Below, piece by piece: positions 8,030-17,382 of a stretch of 64,000 nt of DNA. The notes below the pieces were generated by a model. It was given only the letters and a program-made list of their open reading frames with translations, had not been told where the DNA came from and searched no databases. The position numbers and the translations under genes are program-made. Position 1 is the first letter of the stretch; every line of letters begins with the position of its first letter. Source of the DNA: Sanguibacter gelidistatuariae (GTDB taxonomy: Bacteria; Actinomycetota; Actinomycetes; Actinomycetales; Cellulomonadaceae); NCBI RefSeq assembly GCF_900096585.1, contig NZ_FMYH01000003.1, positions 434,001 to 498,000 on the forward strand, in the 5' to 3' direction.

Positions 8030-9414
8030 TCGATCTGACCGCAGCGGAAGTTGCGCAGCTCACCGGTGGCGCCCTGCAGGCGGCTCCCGGCACCCGGGTT
8101 GCCGGTCCAACGGTGATCGACTCACGCAAGGTCGCCGCGGGCAGCCTGTTCGTCGCACTGGCCGGGGAGACCTCCGACGGTCACGACCACGCTGCGGCCG
8201 CGGTCACCGCCGGCGCGACCCTGGTTCTGGCGAACCGGCAGATTGACGGCGTCCCCGCCGTCGTCGTCGACGACGTCCCCCGTGCCCTCGGCCTGCTCGC
8301 CGCCGACCACCTGCGCAAGCTGCGCGCGGGTGGTGGCCTGCGGGTGGTCGCGGTGACGGGATCCGTCGGCAAGACCACGACCAAGGACCTGCTCGGCCAG
8401 GTGCTGCGCCCCTCGGGCGAGACCGTCCTGCCCGAGGCATCCTTCAACAACGAGATCGGCCTCCCGCTGACCGTCCTGGAGGCCGGCCCGTCCACGACGT
8501 ACCTCGTGCTCGAGATGGGCGCCTCCGCAGCCGGCGACCTGACCTACCTCACGGGCATCGCGCCGCCCGACGTCTCGATCGTGCTGGCCGTGGGCACCGC
8601 CCACCTGGGCGGCTTCGGGGGGATCGAGGCGGTCGCCCGGGCGAAGTCGGAGATCGTCACCGGGCTGGCGCCCGGCGGCGTGGCGGTCCTCAACGCCGAC
8701 GACCTGCGGGTCGTGGCCATGCGAGAGATCGCCCCCGACCGCGTCGTGACCTTCGGAACTGTGCGCGACTCCACGCTGCGGGCCCGCGACATCAGCGTCG
8801 ACCGGGCCGGCCGGGTCTCCGCCGTCCTGACCATGGGCGACGAGGCGCATGCCGTCACCCTCAACCTCTACGGCGAGCACCACCTGACCAACGCGCTCGC
8901 CGCCGCTGCAGCCGCCGTCGAGCTCGGCGTGTCGCTCGCCGACGCGGCCGCTCGGATCTCCGGGGCGCAGGCGCTCAGCCCGCACCGGATGGCCGTGACC
9001 GAACGCGCGGACGGCGTCACGATCATCGACGACTCCTACAACGCGAACCCCGACTCGATGCGGGCGGCTCTCAAGTCCCTCGCCGTCATGGCGGGGCGTG
9101 ATCGCCGGTCGATCGCGGTCCTCGGGGACATGCTCGAGCTCGGCGCCGGGTCCCGGGCCGATCATGAGGCGATCGGCCTCCTTGTCGTCCGGCTCAACAT
9201 CAAGCTGCTCATCGTCGTCGGCGACGGTACCTCGGGTCTCGCCGACGGCGCGATCCAGGAAGGGTCATGGGGCGAAGAGGTCCTCGAGCTTCCCGACGTC
9301 GCCGCCGCGGCGGACTTCCTGGCCGGTGAGCTGCGCGAGGGCGACGTCGTGCTGGTGAAGTCCTCCAACGGCGCCGGGCTGTGGCGCCTGGGCGACGAGC
9401 TGGTCGCTTCATGA
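8026..9414 (+). CDS. murF: UDP-MurNAc-tripeptide--D-Ala-D-Ala ligase MurF
   Basis: Last of the cytoplasmic Mur ligases; it adds D-Ala-D-Ala to complete the UDP-MurNAc-pentapeptide. The 462-residue product shows [15 protein letters not shown] (ATP loop, Lys116), [35 protein letters not shown] and [13 protein letters not shown], the standard landmarks of MurF. Its length is normal for the family. It starts on a GTG that overlaps the murE stop and ends in an ATGA overlap with mraY, so translation is coupled on both sides. Confidence 0.95.
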   Translation: MIDLTAAEVAQLTGGALQAAPGTRVAGPTVIDSRKVAAGSLFVALAGETSDGHDHAAAAVTAGATLVLANRQIDGVPAVVVDDVPRALGLLAADHLRKLRAGGGLRVVAVTGSVGKTTTKDLLGQVLRPSGETVLPEASFNNEIGLPLTVLEAGPSTTYLVLEMGASAAGDLTYLTGIAPPDVSIVLAVGTAHLGGFGGIEAVARAKSEIVTGLAPGGVAVLNADDLRVVAMREIAPDRVVTFGTVRDSTLRARDISVDRAGRVSAVLTMGDEAHAVTLNLYGEHHLTNALAAAAAAVELGVSLADAAARISGAQALSPHRMAVTERADGVTIIDDSYNANPDSMRAALKSLAVMAGRDRRSIAVLGDMLELGAGSRADHEAIGLLVVRLNIKLLIVVGDGTSGLADGAIQEGSWGEEVLELPDVAAAADFLAGELREGDVVLVKSSNGAGLWRLGDELVAS

Positions 9415-10487
9415 TCGCTGTCCTCGTCTCGGCGGGTGTCTCGCTCCTTGTCGCGCTGCTGTGCACGCCGTTGTTCATCAAGTTCCTGGTCAAGCGCAAC
9501 TACGGCCAGTTCATCCGGCAGGACGGACCTACCGCGCACTTCACCAAGCGCGGGACGCCAACCATGGGTGGCGTCGTCATCATCGGCGCCACGCTCGTCG
9601 GGTGGGCCGCCTCCTGCGTGGTGAGCGGCCGACTCCCGTCGGTGTCGTCCGTCCTGGTGATCTTCCTCATGACCGGCCTCGGCCTGGTCGGCTTCCTCGA
9701 CGACTACATCAAGATCTCCAAGCAGCGGAGCCTCGGCCTGTCCGCTCGATGGAAGATCATCGGGCAGGGGATCGTCGGGATCAGCTTCGCGATCCTCGCG
9801 CTGCAGTTCCCGAACGCCAACTTCCGTACGCCCGCGTCGACGAAGATCTCCTTCATCCGCGACACCAACATCGACCTCGCCTTCGCGGGCGTGACTCTCG
9901 GCTTGATCTTGTTCGTGCTGTGGGCGAACCTCATCATCACCGCGTGGTCGAATGCGGTGAACCTCACCGACGGCCTCGACGGCCTGGCGACCGGCGTCTC
10001 GCTCATGGTGTTCGGCGGCTACGTCATCGTCGCCATCTGGCAGTTCAACCAGAACTGCCAGTGGGCCGTGGGGCCGCGGTGCTACGAGGTCCGTGACCCT
10101 CTCGATCTCGCGGTCGTCGCGGCCGCCCTTGTCGGAGCGCTCTTCGGTTTCCTGTGGTGGAACGCCTCCCCGGCGAAGATCTTCATGGGCGACACCGGAT
10201 CCCTCGCCCTCGGTGGCGCGCTCGCCGGGCTGTCGATCCTCAGCCGCACCGAGCTGCTCGCGATCATCCTGGGCGGCCTGTTCGTCCTCGTCGTGCTCTC
10301 CGACGTGATCCAGATCGGCTTCTTCAAGATGACCGGGCGGCGGGTGTTCAAGATGGCGCCGCTGCATCACCACTTCGAGCTGTCCGGCTGGGGCGAGGTC
10401 ACGATCGTCATCCGGTTCTGGATCATCGCCGGGCTGTTCGTCGCCCTGGGCCTGGGAATCTTCTACGCAGAGTGGGTCGTCGGATAG
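9411..10487 (+). CDS. mraY: Phospho-MurNAc-pentapeptide transferase MraY
   Basis: Integral membrane enzyme that moves phospho-MurNAc-pentapeptide from UDP to undecaprenyl phosphate, giving lipid I. The 358-residue product has about ten hydrophobic segments and the family motifs [18 protein letters not shown] (the aspartates that hold Mg2+), [25 protein letters not shown] and APLHHHFEL. The ATG at 9411 shares four bases with the murF stop. The next gene, murD, starts on a GTG within TAGTG, sharing the last base of the mraY stop codon. Confidence 0.96.
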   Translation: MIAVLVSAGVSLLVALLCTPLFIKFLVKRNYGQFIRQDGPTAHFTKRGTPTMGGVVIIGATLVGWAASCVVSGRLPSVSSVLVIFLMTGLGLVGFLDDYIKISKQRSLGLSARWKIIGQGIVGISFAILALQFPNANFRTPASTKISFIRDTNIDLAFAGVTLGLILFVLWANLIITAWSNAVNLTDGLDGLATGVSLMVFGGYVIVAIWQFNQNCQWAVGPRCYEVRDPLDLAVVAAALVGALFGFLWWNASPAKIFMGDTGSLALGGALAGLSILSRTELLAIILGGLFVLVVLSDVIQIGFFKMTGRRVFKMAPLHHHFELSGWGEVTIVIRFWIIAGLFVALGLGIFYAEWVVG

Positions 10488-11977
10488 TGGTCGACCTCGC
10501 ACGGTCCACAGTTCTGGTGGCCGGCCTGGGCATGACCGGACGCGCGGTCGCCCGAGTGCTGGCCACCCGCGCGCGCACGGTCCTCACGATCGACGCCGGT
10601 GCCCCCGACGCGGACTTCCACGACGCGTCCGACGTCGACCTCGCTGCGGTCGACGTCGTGATCGCCTCCCCAGGCTGGCGCCCGACAAACCCGGTGTTCC
10701 TCGCGGCTCACGCGGCCGGCGTGCCCGTCTGGAGCGAGATCGAGCTCGCGTGGCAGCTGCGCGTGGCCACAGCCGCGACCGGTGAGCCGGCCCCCTGGCT
10801 CGCGCTGACCGGGACCAACGGCAAGACCACGACCGTGGAGATGCTCGCCTCGATCCTGGCCGCGGACGGCCGCAAGGCCGCAGCCGTGGGCAACGTGGGG
10901 CGCCCGCTGGTCGAGGCCGTGATCGACCCTGACCTCGAGGTCCTCGCGATCGAGCTGTCGAGCTTCCAGCTGCACTTCACAGAGTCGATGTCCGCGCAGG
11001 TGGCCGCGGTGCTCAACGTCGCGCCCGACCACATCGACTGGCACGGCTCCTTCGAGGAGTACGCCGCGACCAAGGGCAAGGTGTACGACGGCGTCCAGGT
11101 CGCCTGCGTCTACAACGTCCAGGACCCGCTCACCGAGCGGCTCGTCCGCGAGGCGGACGTGGTGGACGGCGCGCGCGCGGTCGGCTTCACGCTGGGCGCT
11201 CCGGCGCGGTCCCAGCTCGGCGTCGTGGAGGGGATCCTCGTCGACCGTGCCTTCCACGCGGCCGGCGACGACCCCGCCCGGCACACCGTCGCGGCCGAGC
11301 TCGCCTCCTACACCGACCTGGCCCACCTCGCCAGGCCCGACGGCACGGTGCCCTCCCACGTGGTGGCCAACGCGCTCGCCGCGGCTGCGCTGGCCCGCGG
11401 CTACGGGGTGTCTGCCGCAGCCGTGCGGGACGGCCTGCGCGCCTTCACCCCGGGCGGCCACCGGATCGAGACGGTCGCGTTCGCTCCCGCACGGGTGCCG
11501 GCGTCCCTGGACGCTCCCGCACCAGACCCAGAGACCGTGGCGGACCGGCGGCCGGTCGCCTTTGTCGATGACTCCAAGGCCACCAACGCCCACGCCGCGT
11601 CCGCGTCCCTGGCGTCTTTCGCCCCCGGATCGGTCGTCTGGATCGCGGGCGGACTGGCCAAGGGAGCGACCTTCGACGAGCTCGTCGCCAGCCGCGCGGA
11701 CCGGTTGCGCGCGGTCGTGCTGATCGGCGTCGACCATCACGAGCTGCGCGAGGCGCTGGCCCGACACGCGGGCGACATCCCCGTCGTCGAGGTGGATCCT
11801 GGTGACACTGAGACGGTGATGCAGCGCGCCGCCGACCAGGCCCACGAGCTCGCCCGACCGGGCGACACGGTCCTGCTCGCGCCCGCCAGCGCGTCGATGG
11901 ACCAGTTCGCCTCCTACGCCGAGCGTGGGGAGTCCTTCGCGCGTCAGGCGCGCAGGATCGCCGCGGCGGCAGGGTAG
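10487..11977 (+). CDS. murD: UDP-MurNAc-L-alanine--D-glutamate ligase MurD
   Basis: Adds D-glutamate to UDP-MurNAc-L-Ala with ATP. The 496-residue product opens with a Rossmann-type segment (VLVAGLGMTGRAVAR), followed by the ATP loop GTNGKTT (109-115), IELSSFQLHF, NVAPDHIDWHGSFEEY with the usual metal and carbamyl-lysine region, and FVDDSKATNAHAA in the C-terminal domain. It is slightly longer than the E. coli enzyme (438 residues), with the surplus in alanine-rich loops. It starts on GTG directly at the mraY stop and is followed without a gap by ftsW. Confidence 0.95.
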   Translation: MVDLARSTVLVAGLGMTGRAVARVLATRARTVLTIDAGAPDADFHDASDVDLAAVDVVIASPGWRPTNPVFLAAHAAGVPVWSEIELAWQLRVATAATGEPAPWLALTGTNGKTTTVEMLASILAADGRKAAAVGNVGRPLVEAVIDPDLEVLAIELSSFQLHFTESMSAQVAAVLNVAPDHIDWHGSFEEYAATKGKVYDGVQVACVYNVQDPLTERLVREADVVDGARAVGFTLGAPARSQLGVVEGILVDRAFHAAGDDPARHTVAAELASYTDLAHLARPDGTVPSHVVANALAAAALARGYGVSAAAVRDGLRAFTPGGHRIETVAFAPARVPASLDAPAPDPETVADRRPVAFVDDSKATNAHAASASLASFAPGSVVWIAGGLAKGATFDELVASRADRLRAVVLIGVDHHELREALARHAGDIPVVEVDPGDTETVMQRAADQAHELARPGDTVLLAPASASMDQFASYAERGESFARQARRIAAAAG

Positions 11978-13336
11978 GTGGCCACCGTGACACGGCCGCC
12001 CCGTCCCGCGAGCTCGGCGGTGCCGGCTGCATCGTCAGCCGCGCGACCCGACCGGAAGGCCCAGCCCGACCGGAAGGCCCAGCCCGCCCGCCCGACCCTG
12101 CGCGGAGCCTGGCTCGGCCAGTGGAACAGCGCCGTGACCAGCTATTACGTCCTGCTCGGGGCGACCGTGCTGCTTCTGGTGCTCGGGCTCGTCATGGTGC
12201 TCTCGAGCTCCTCGATCGACTCCCTGGCCGACGGCAAGTCCGCCTACTCGGTGTTCCTCAACCAGGCGAAGTTTGCGCTCATGGGCCTGCCGTTCATGAT
12301 CGTCGCGATGCACCTGCGCCCCGCCGTCTACAAGCGGATCGCCTGGCCGGCGCTGATCTTCGCGATCTGCCTGCAGTTGCTGATCTTCACCCCGATGGCA
12401 CGCGGGGAGAAGGGCAACACAAGCTGGGTCTACCTCGGTGGGGGCATCACGATCCAGCCGTCGGAACTAGCCAAGGTCGCCCTTGCGGTGTGGCTGGGTG
12501 TCGTGCTTGCCCGCAAGCTCCCGCTCCTGCACGACTGGAAGCACGCGCTCGTCCCGGCCGTCGTGCCCGGTTCCCTTGCGGTCATCACGCTCGTGCTGGC
12601 GGGCAAGGACCTCGGGACCGCCCTGATCCTCATCATGCTCGTGGCGGGTGCGCTCTTCGTCGCCGGGGTCCCGCTGCGCGTCTTCGGGGTCTTGGCGGCC
12701 GGAACCGGCGTCGTGGTGGCGCTGCTGGCCTCGACCGCGAACCGGAAGGGACGCATCCTCGAGCTGTTCTCGAGCGCGGACCCGGCCGGGGCCGGCTACC
12801 AGGTCAAGCGAGGGCTCGAGGGCCTGGGCACGGGCGGGCTGACCGGCGTCGGGCTGGGCGCGGGCAGCGAGAAGTGGTCCTACCTGCCCGAGGCGCACAA
12901 CGACTTCATCTTCTCGGTGATCGGCGAAGAGCTCGGGCTGCTCGGCACGCTCCTGGTACTCGGGCTGTTCGCGCTCCTGGGGGTCGGCATGGTGCGCGTC
13001 ATCCGGCGCCACCCCGACCCCATGGTGAAGATCACTACCGGCGCGCTGGCCTGCTGGATCATCGGCCAGGCGCTCATCAACATCGGGGTGGTCATCGGAG
13101 TGATTCCCGTGATCGGTGTCCCGCTGCCCCTCATCTCCGCGGGTGGGTCGGCGCTCGTCGCGACGATGCTCGCCCTGGGGATCCTCATCTCTTTCGCGCG
13201 GGACGAGCCCGGGGCCAGGGAAGCCCTGGCCGCCCGCCCGAGCGTGGTGCGCAAGTCGATCGCTGTGGTCGGCTCGGCCACGTGGCGGCGGCGCGCGCAC
13301 ACGCACGGACCGTCCGGCAACAACGAACATGGGTGA
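11978..13336 (+). CDS. ftsW: Septal peptidoglycan polymerase FtsW
   Basis: SEDS-family glycosyltransferase that polymerises lipid II at the septum together with FtsI. The 452-residue product has about ten membrane segments after a 45-residue basic N-terminus. Recognisable parts are LVMVLSSSS in the first transmembrane region, QPSELAKVALAVW, GKDLGTALI, PEAHNDFIFSVIGEELG and the C-terminal PLISAGGSALVATMLALGIL. The N-terminus contains a perfect 18-bp tandem duplication at 12047-12082 that repeats PDRKAQ. The first GTG adjoins the murD stop; a second in-frame GTG at 11987 is a possible alternative. The stop overlaps the murG ATG. Confidence 0.94.
   Translation: MATVTRPPRPASSAVPAASSAARPDRKAQPDRKAQPARPTLRGAWLGQWNSAVTSYYVLLGATVLLLVLGLVMVLSSSSIDSLADGKSAYSVFLNQAKFALMGLPFMIVAMHLRPAVYKRIAWPALIFAICLQLLIFTPMARGEKGNTSWVYLGGGITIQPSELAKVALAVWLGVVLARKLPLLHDWKHALVPAVVPGSLAVITLVLAGKDLGTALILIMLVAGALFVAGVPLRVFGVLAAGTGVVVALLASTANRKGRILELFSSADPAGAGYQVKRGLEGLGTGGLTGVGLGAGSEKWSYLPEAHNDFIFSVIGEELGLLGTLLVLGLFALLGVGMVRVIRRHPDPMVKITTGALACWIIGQALINIGVVIGVIPVIGVPLPLISAGGSALVATMLALGILISFARDEPGAREALAARPSVVRKSIAVVGSATWRRRAHTHGPSGNNEHG
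12047..12082. repeat. Two perfect 18-bp tandem repeats in ftsW
   Basis: CCCGACCGGAAGGCCCAG is present twice in tandem, at 12047-12064 and 12065-12082. It stays in frame and duplicates six residues of the cytoplasmic FtsW N-terminus. Confidence 0.9.
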
Positions 13337-14502
13337 TGGAACACGTGATTGAGTCAGTACTTCTTGCCGGAGGCGGCACCGCGGGGCACGTGAACCCGCT
13401 GCTCGCCGTCGCGGACGAGATCATGGCGACCTCGCCGGGGGCCTCGGTCACCGTGCTGGGCACCCGCGAGGGCCTCGAGGCCGACCTCGTGCCCGCCCGG
13501 GGGTACCCGCTGGCGATCGTGCCCCGGGTCCCGATGCCGCGCCGACCCACCCTGGACTGGCTGCGGCTGCCCGGCCGCCTGCGGGCGGCCGTCCGCGCCG
13601 CGGGCGCCGCGATCGACGAGAGCGGAGCGCAGGTCGTCGTCGGCTTCGGCGGGTACGTCTCGACCCCGGCGTATCTGGCTGCCCGACGCCGCGGCGTGCC
13701 CGTGGTCATCCACGAGCAGAACACCCGGGCCGGGCTGGCCAACCGTCTCGGTGCCCGCTGGGCCCGGTCGGTCGCCGTGACGTTCCCCGCGACCGAGCTG
13801 CGCGGCGCTCAGGTCACCGGCCTGCCGCTGCGCCGCGAGATCGCCTCCCTGGTGGCCGAGCGAGCCCGCTCTGCGGCGGGCTCGAGGGCGCAGGCAGCCC
13901 AGGCCCTCGGGCTGGACGCCGATCGACCCGTCGTGCTCGTGACCGGTGGGTCCCTCGGCGCCCAACGGCTCAACGAGACGTTTGCTGCCCTCGCGCCCGA
14001 GCTCGTGGCCGCGGGCGTCCAGGTGCTGCACCTGACCGGCAAGGGCAAGGACACGCCGGTGCGTGCCGTCGTCGCTGCCCTGCCCGCCGAGCACCAGGTC
14101 GACTACCAGGTGCGGGAGTACCTGTCCGAGATGCACCTCGGCTACGCGGTCGCCGACCTCGTCGTGTGCCGCGCGGGCGCGGGTACGGTGTGCGAGCTGG
14201 CCGCCCTCGGGCTCCCGGCCGTCTACGTGCCGCTGCCGGTCGGCAACGGTGAGCAGCGCCTCAACGCCGCCCCGGTCACCGGCGCCGGGGGAGGCATCCT
14301 GGTGTCCGACGCCGACTTCACCCCCGCCTGGGCGCGGTCGACCGTGCTCCCGCTGCTTGCCGATGCAGCTGCACTCCAGGCGATGGGCTCGGCCGCGCGC
14401 GGAGCCGGGGTCACCGACGCCGCGGCGAAGGTCGTGGCTCTCATCAACGACGCAGCAGACGCGGCAGGCACGGCCGCGGCAGACGAGGCGGGGACCCGAT
14501 GA
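13336..14502 (+). CDS. murG: Lipid II synthase MurG
   Basis: GT-B fold glycosyltransferase on the inner face of the membrane; it transfers GlcNAc from UDP-GlcNAc to lipid I. The 388-residue product has LLAGGGTAGHVNPLLAVAD at the N-terminus (the glycine-rich lipid I loop), VVGFGGYVSTPAYLAA, VIHEQNTRAGLANRLG, VTGGSLGAQRLNE and, in the C-terminal UDP-GlcNAc domain, VVCRAGAGTVCELAALGLP. The usual motif near there is SRAGAxTVxE, so the Cys-Arg variant is minor. The ATG lies inside TGATG at the ftsW stop, and the end overlaps murC as ATGA. Confidence 0.95.
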   Translation: MEHVIESVLLAGGGTAGHVNPLLAVADEIMATSPGASVTVLGTREGLEADLVPARGYPLAIVPRVPMPRRPTLDWLRLPGRLRAAVRAAGAAIDESGAQVVVGFGGYVSTPAYLAARRRGVPVVIHEQNTRAGLANRLGARWARSVAVTFPATELRGAQVTGLPLRREIASLVAERARSAAGSRAQAAQALGLDADRPVVLVTGGSLGAQRLNETFAALAPELVAAGVQVLHLTGKGKDTPVRAVVAALPAEHQVDYQVREYLSEMHLGYAVADLVVCRAGAGTVCELAALGLPAVYVPLPVGNGEQRLNAAPVTGAGGGILVSDADFTPAWARSTVLPLLADAAALQAMGSAARGAGVTDAAAKVVALINDAADAAGTAAADEAGTR

Positions 14503-16049
14503 GCCCGGCGCAGCTCGCCCCCCAGACGCTCGCCGAGCTTGGGACCGTGCACCTCGTCGGGGTGGGCGGGGCCGGGATGTCCGTGGTCGCCCAGCTGCTC
14601 GCGGCTCGCGGCCTGCGCGTGCAGGGCTCCGACGCCCGACGCAGCGCGGTCACCGACGCCCTGGACGCGGCGGGCATCCGGGTGTGGATCGGGCACGACG
14701 GCGCGCACGTCGCCGGCGCGGACACCGTGGTGCTCTCGAGCGCTGTGCGACCGGAGAACCCCGAGCTCGTGGCGGCCCAGGCCGCCGGGCTGCGGGTGCT
14801 GCACCGGTCCCAGGCGCTCGCGCTGCTCATGGTCGGTGCTAGGTCGGTCGCGGTCGCCGGCGCGCACGGCAAGACCACCACGTCGGCGATGATCGCGGTG
14901 ACGCTGCGCGCCTGCGGAGTCGACCCGTCCTTCGCGATCGGCGGATCGGTGCTCACCGACGACGGCGCGCTGCCAGGCGGGTACTCGGGGACCGGTGACG
15001 TGCTGGTGGCCGAGGCCGACGAGTCCGACGGCTCCTTCCTCAACTACCGACCGACCATCGCGGTCGTCACCAACGTCGAGCCGGACCACCTCGACCACTA
15101 CGGGTCTCGGGAGGCCTTCGAGCAGGCTTTCGTGACCTTCGCCGGTCAGATCGTCCCCGGCGGACACCTCGTGGCCTGCGCCGACGACTCTGGCTCGGCC
15201 GAGCTCGTGCGCACCCACACCGCCGGGGGCGGAGCGGCCCTCACATACGGGACGTCGGCACCGGCTGGATCCGGGGGTGGATCTGGGGCCGCGCCACAGG
15301 TCGGGTCGCCGACCTCCGCGGTGATCAGCGGATACCGGATACGCACGGACCCGGCGACCGGACCGGCGGCATGCACCTTCACGATCACCCTGGCCGCGGG
15401 CACGGCCGCCTCCCGGGACGGCGAGGTCCTCGACGTCGAGCTGGCCGTCTCCGGTGAGCACAACGCGCTCAACGCGACCGCCGCGGTGCTCACGGCGATC
15501 CTGCTCGGGATCGAGCCGTCGGTGGCCGCGCGCGCAGTAGGAGCCTTCCGTGGCACGGGTCGTCGTTTCGAGAGCCGCGGGGAGGTCGGGGGCGTGCGAG
15601 TCGTCGACGACTACGCTCACCACCCGACCGAGGTCGCAGCCATGCTCCGGGCCGCCCGTGGAGTTGTCGGGGCTGGGCGGATCCTTGTGGTCTTTCAGCC
15701 CCACCTGTACTCCCGGACAGCCATCTTCGCCCAGGCATTCGCCGACGCCCTCGAGCTGGCAGACCTCGCCGTGGTGTGCGACGTCTACGCCGCGCGCGAG
15801 GACCACGATCCTGCAGTCGGACCGCACGTCGTCGTCGACCTGATGGCCACGCCCGGACGCGGCGAGGTGGTCGCGGACAAGCTCGAGGCGGCCCAGACCC
15901 TAGCCCGGCGCGCCCGGCCCGGTGACCTCCTGATCACTGTCGGAGCCGGGGACGTCACAGAGCTGGGAGCGGTGATCCTCGGAGAGCTGGCCGCCCGGGT
16001 CGCAGCGGGTGACCTCCCGGAGGAGACCGCGGGCGGAGTGGGCGCATGA
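14499..16049 (+). CDS. murC: UDP-MurNAc--L-alanine ligase MurC
   Basis: First Mur ligase; it joins L-alanine to UDP-MurNAc with ATP. The 516-residue product starts with a Rossmann segment (VHLVGVGGAGMSVVAQLL), then AHGKTTTSAMIA (Lys125), EADESDGSFL, NVEPDHLDHYGS and DDYAHHPTEVAA, all typical of MurC. A Gly/Ser-rich insertion around residues 250-270 is unlike the core and may be a surface loop. It overlaps murG upstream and ftsQ downstream, both as ATGA, so it is part of the continuous mur-fts unit. Confidence 0.95.
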   Translation: MSPAQLAPQTLAELGTVHLVGVGGAGMSVVAQLLAARGLRVQGSDARRSAVTDALDAAGIRVWIGHDGAHVAGADTVVLSSAVRPENPELVAAQAAGLRVLHRSQALALLMVGARSVAVAGAHGKTTTSAMIAVTLRACGVDPSFAIGGSVLTDDGALPGGYSGTGDVLVAEADESDGSFLNYRPTIAVVTNVEPDHLDHYGSREAFEQAFVTFAGQIVPGGHLVACADDSGSAELVRTHTAGGGAALTYGTSAPAGSGGGSGAAPQVGSPTSAVISGYRIRTDPATGPAACTFTITLAAGTAASRDGEVLDVELAVSGEHNALNATAAVLTAILLGIEPSVAARAVGAFRGTGRRFESRGEVGGVRVVDDYAHHPTEVAAMLRAARGVVGAGRILVVFQPHLYSRTAIFAQAFADALELADLAVVCDVYAAREDHDPAVGPHVVVDLMATPGRGEVVADKLEAAQTLARRARPGDLLITVGAGDVTELGAVILGELAARVAAGDLPEETAGGVGA

Positions 16050-17137
16050 AGCAGCCTGCCGCCCCGCGTCCTCGCGCCCCCAGGGAGGAGGCGGGCGAAC
16101 CGGCACCTCACCGGCCCGCGCCCCCGGCCCGGACTGCTCGGCCACGCCAGGGTGCCCCCGACGGGCCCCCGCCCAGTGCGCCGACCAAGCGACCCGAGGC
16201 CGCTCCGCGCACGGGAAAATCACCGCGCACCGGGGCGCCTGCGCGTACAGGGACCACCCCGCGCGCCGCGGGAGCACCGGGAACCGGACCGACGCCGCGC
16301 ACCGGCGAGGGGCGCACGGTCGGCCAGGCCGTCGTCGTCGGACGCCCCACGACCGCGACGTCGGCGATCGCGCGGACGGCTCCGCCCAAGGTCGCGGTTC
16401 TCTCGACCGGCATGTCGGAGCGCCACGCCGAGCAGAAGGCCATGCGCCGTCACCGGGTCACCCGGCTGGTGATCGCCTGGGGAGCCACCGCGGTCGTGGT
16501 CGCCGCCGTGACCTGGGCGCTCTTCGCCTCCGACATGCTCTCCTTCGACGCCGACCACCTCGTCGTCAAGGGGACCGGCACCACGGTCGACATGAACGCG
16601 GTGGTCGCGGTCGTCGCCAAGCTGGAGGGCACCTCGCTCGCCCTCGTCGACATCTCCGACCTGCGTGAGGAGATCCTCCAGGTCCCCAACATCCGCGACG
16701 TCTCGATCCAGCGGCAGTGGCCTTCGGGCCTCGCGGTCGACGTCGTGGCCAGGGAACCGGTCGCCGCGATACCGGTCGAGGGCGGCATGGCACTCATGGA
16801 CCAGGACGCGGTCGTGGTGGACACGGTCCCCGAGGCCCCCGCCGAGCTGCCGGTCATCAACATCCCCCTGACCGGGGACGACGAGCGCACCCTCGACGCG
16901 GCGCTGGCCGTCCTGAAGTCGCTCCCGGACGAGCTCCGGGCGGAGGTCGCCTCGATCGCGGCGGCCTCGCAGGACGCGGTCACGCTGACCCTGCGCGACG
17001 GCGTCGTCATCGAATGGGGCAGCTCGCACGACTCGGCGCTCAAGGCGCAGGTCCTGGCGACACTGCGGTTGGCCGAGGTGAGCAAGGGAGCGGCCGTGTT
17101 CGACGTGTCCGCGCCGACCTTCCCGATCACGCGATGA
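16046..17137 (+). CDS. ftsQ: Cell division protein FtsQ
   Basis: Bitopic divisome scaffold that links FtsL/DivIC-type proteins to the rest of the machinery. The 363-residue product has a long Pro/Arg/Ala/Gly-rich cytoplasmic tail (about 1-145), one membrane segment (LVIAWGATAVVVAAVTWAL), a POTRA domain (residues about 172-245, starting FDADHLVVKGTG) and the beta domain to the end. VDVVAREPVAAIPV marks the POTRA/beta boundary. The tail is longer than in proteobacteria, as is common in actinobacteria. It overlaps murC by ATGA and is followed by a 245-base gap before ftsZ; no ftsA lies between, which is normal for this phylum. Confidence 0.92.
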   Translation: MKQPAAPRPRAPREEAGEPAPHRPAPPARTARPRQGAPDGPPPSAPTKRPEAAPRTGKSPRTGAPARTGTTPRAAGAPGTGPTPRTGEGRTVGQAVVVGRPTTATSAIARTAPPKVAVLSTGMSERHAEQKAMRRHRVTRLVIAWGATAVVVAAVTWALFASDMLSFDADHLVVKGTGTTVDMNAVVAVVAKLEGTSLALVDISDLREEILQVPNIRDVSIQRQWPSGLAVDVVAREPVAAIPVEGGMALMDQDAVVVDTVPEAPAELPVINIPLTGDDERTLDAALAVLKSLPDELRAEVASIAAASQDAVTLTLRDGVVIEWGSSHDSALKAQVLATLRLAEVSKGAAVFDVSAPTFPITR

Positions 17138-17316
17138 CTGTCCGCCGGATGCGATCCCGAGATTCGGTGCGATGCCCGTGCCGAGCGCGCGATTCAGGTG
17201 GATCAGAGGGGAGATGCGCCCCCGATGGAAGACACGGTAAGAAGGAATATGGCCGACACGCGGAGCAGGTCGTTGATAGCAGCGCCAAGCCCGCCTAACG
17301 TCACGGATAGCACAAC

Positions 17317-17340
17317 CTGACATAACTATAACCTTCTACT
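17317..17340 (+). promoter_or_regulatory. A+T-rich putative ftsZ promoter patch
   Basis: The ftsQ-ftsZ gap is G+C-rich except for CTGACATAACTATAACC and its flanks, about 45-65 bases before the ftsZ GTG. Separate ftsZ promoters in this gap are known in other actinobacteria. The boxes are not well enough spaced to assign -35 and -10 firmly. Confidence 0.35.
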
Positions 17341-17382
17341 TGAGGGTGAGGGTTTAGGGTTCCCAGATCGAGAGGCACGGAC

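Noticed and set aside
17138-17382. A missed ftsA gene between ftsQ and ftsZ
   Set aside because: The gap is only 245 bases and holds no coding frame with family features; actinobacteria lack ftsA and use SepF.
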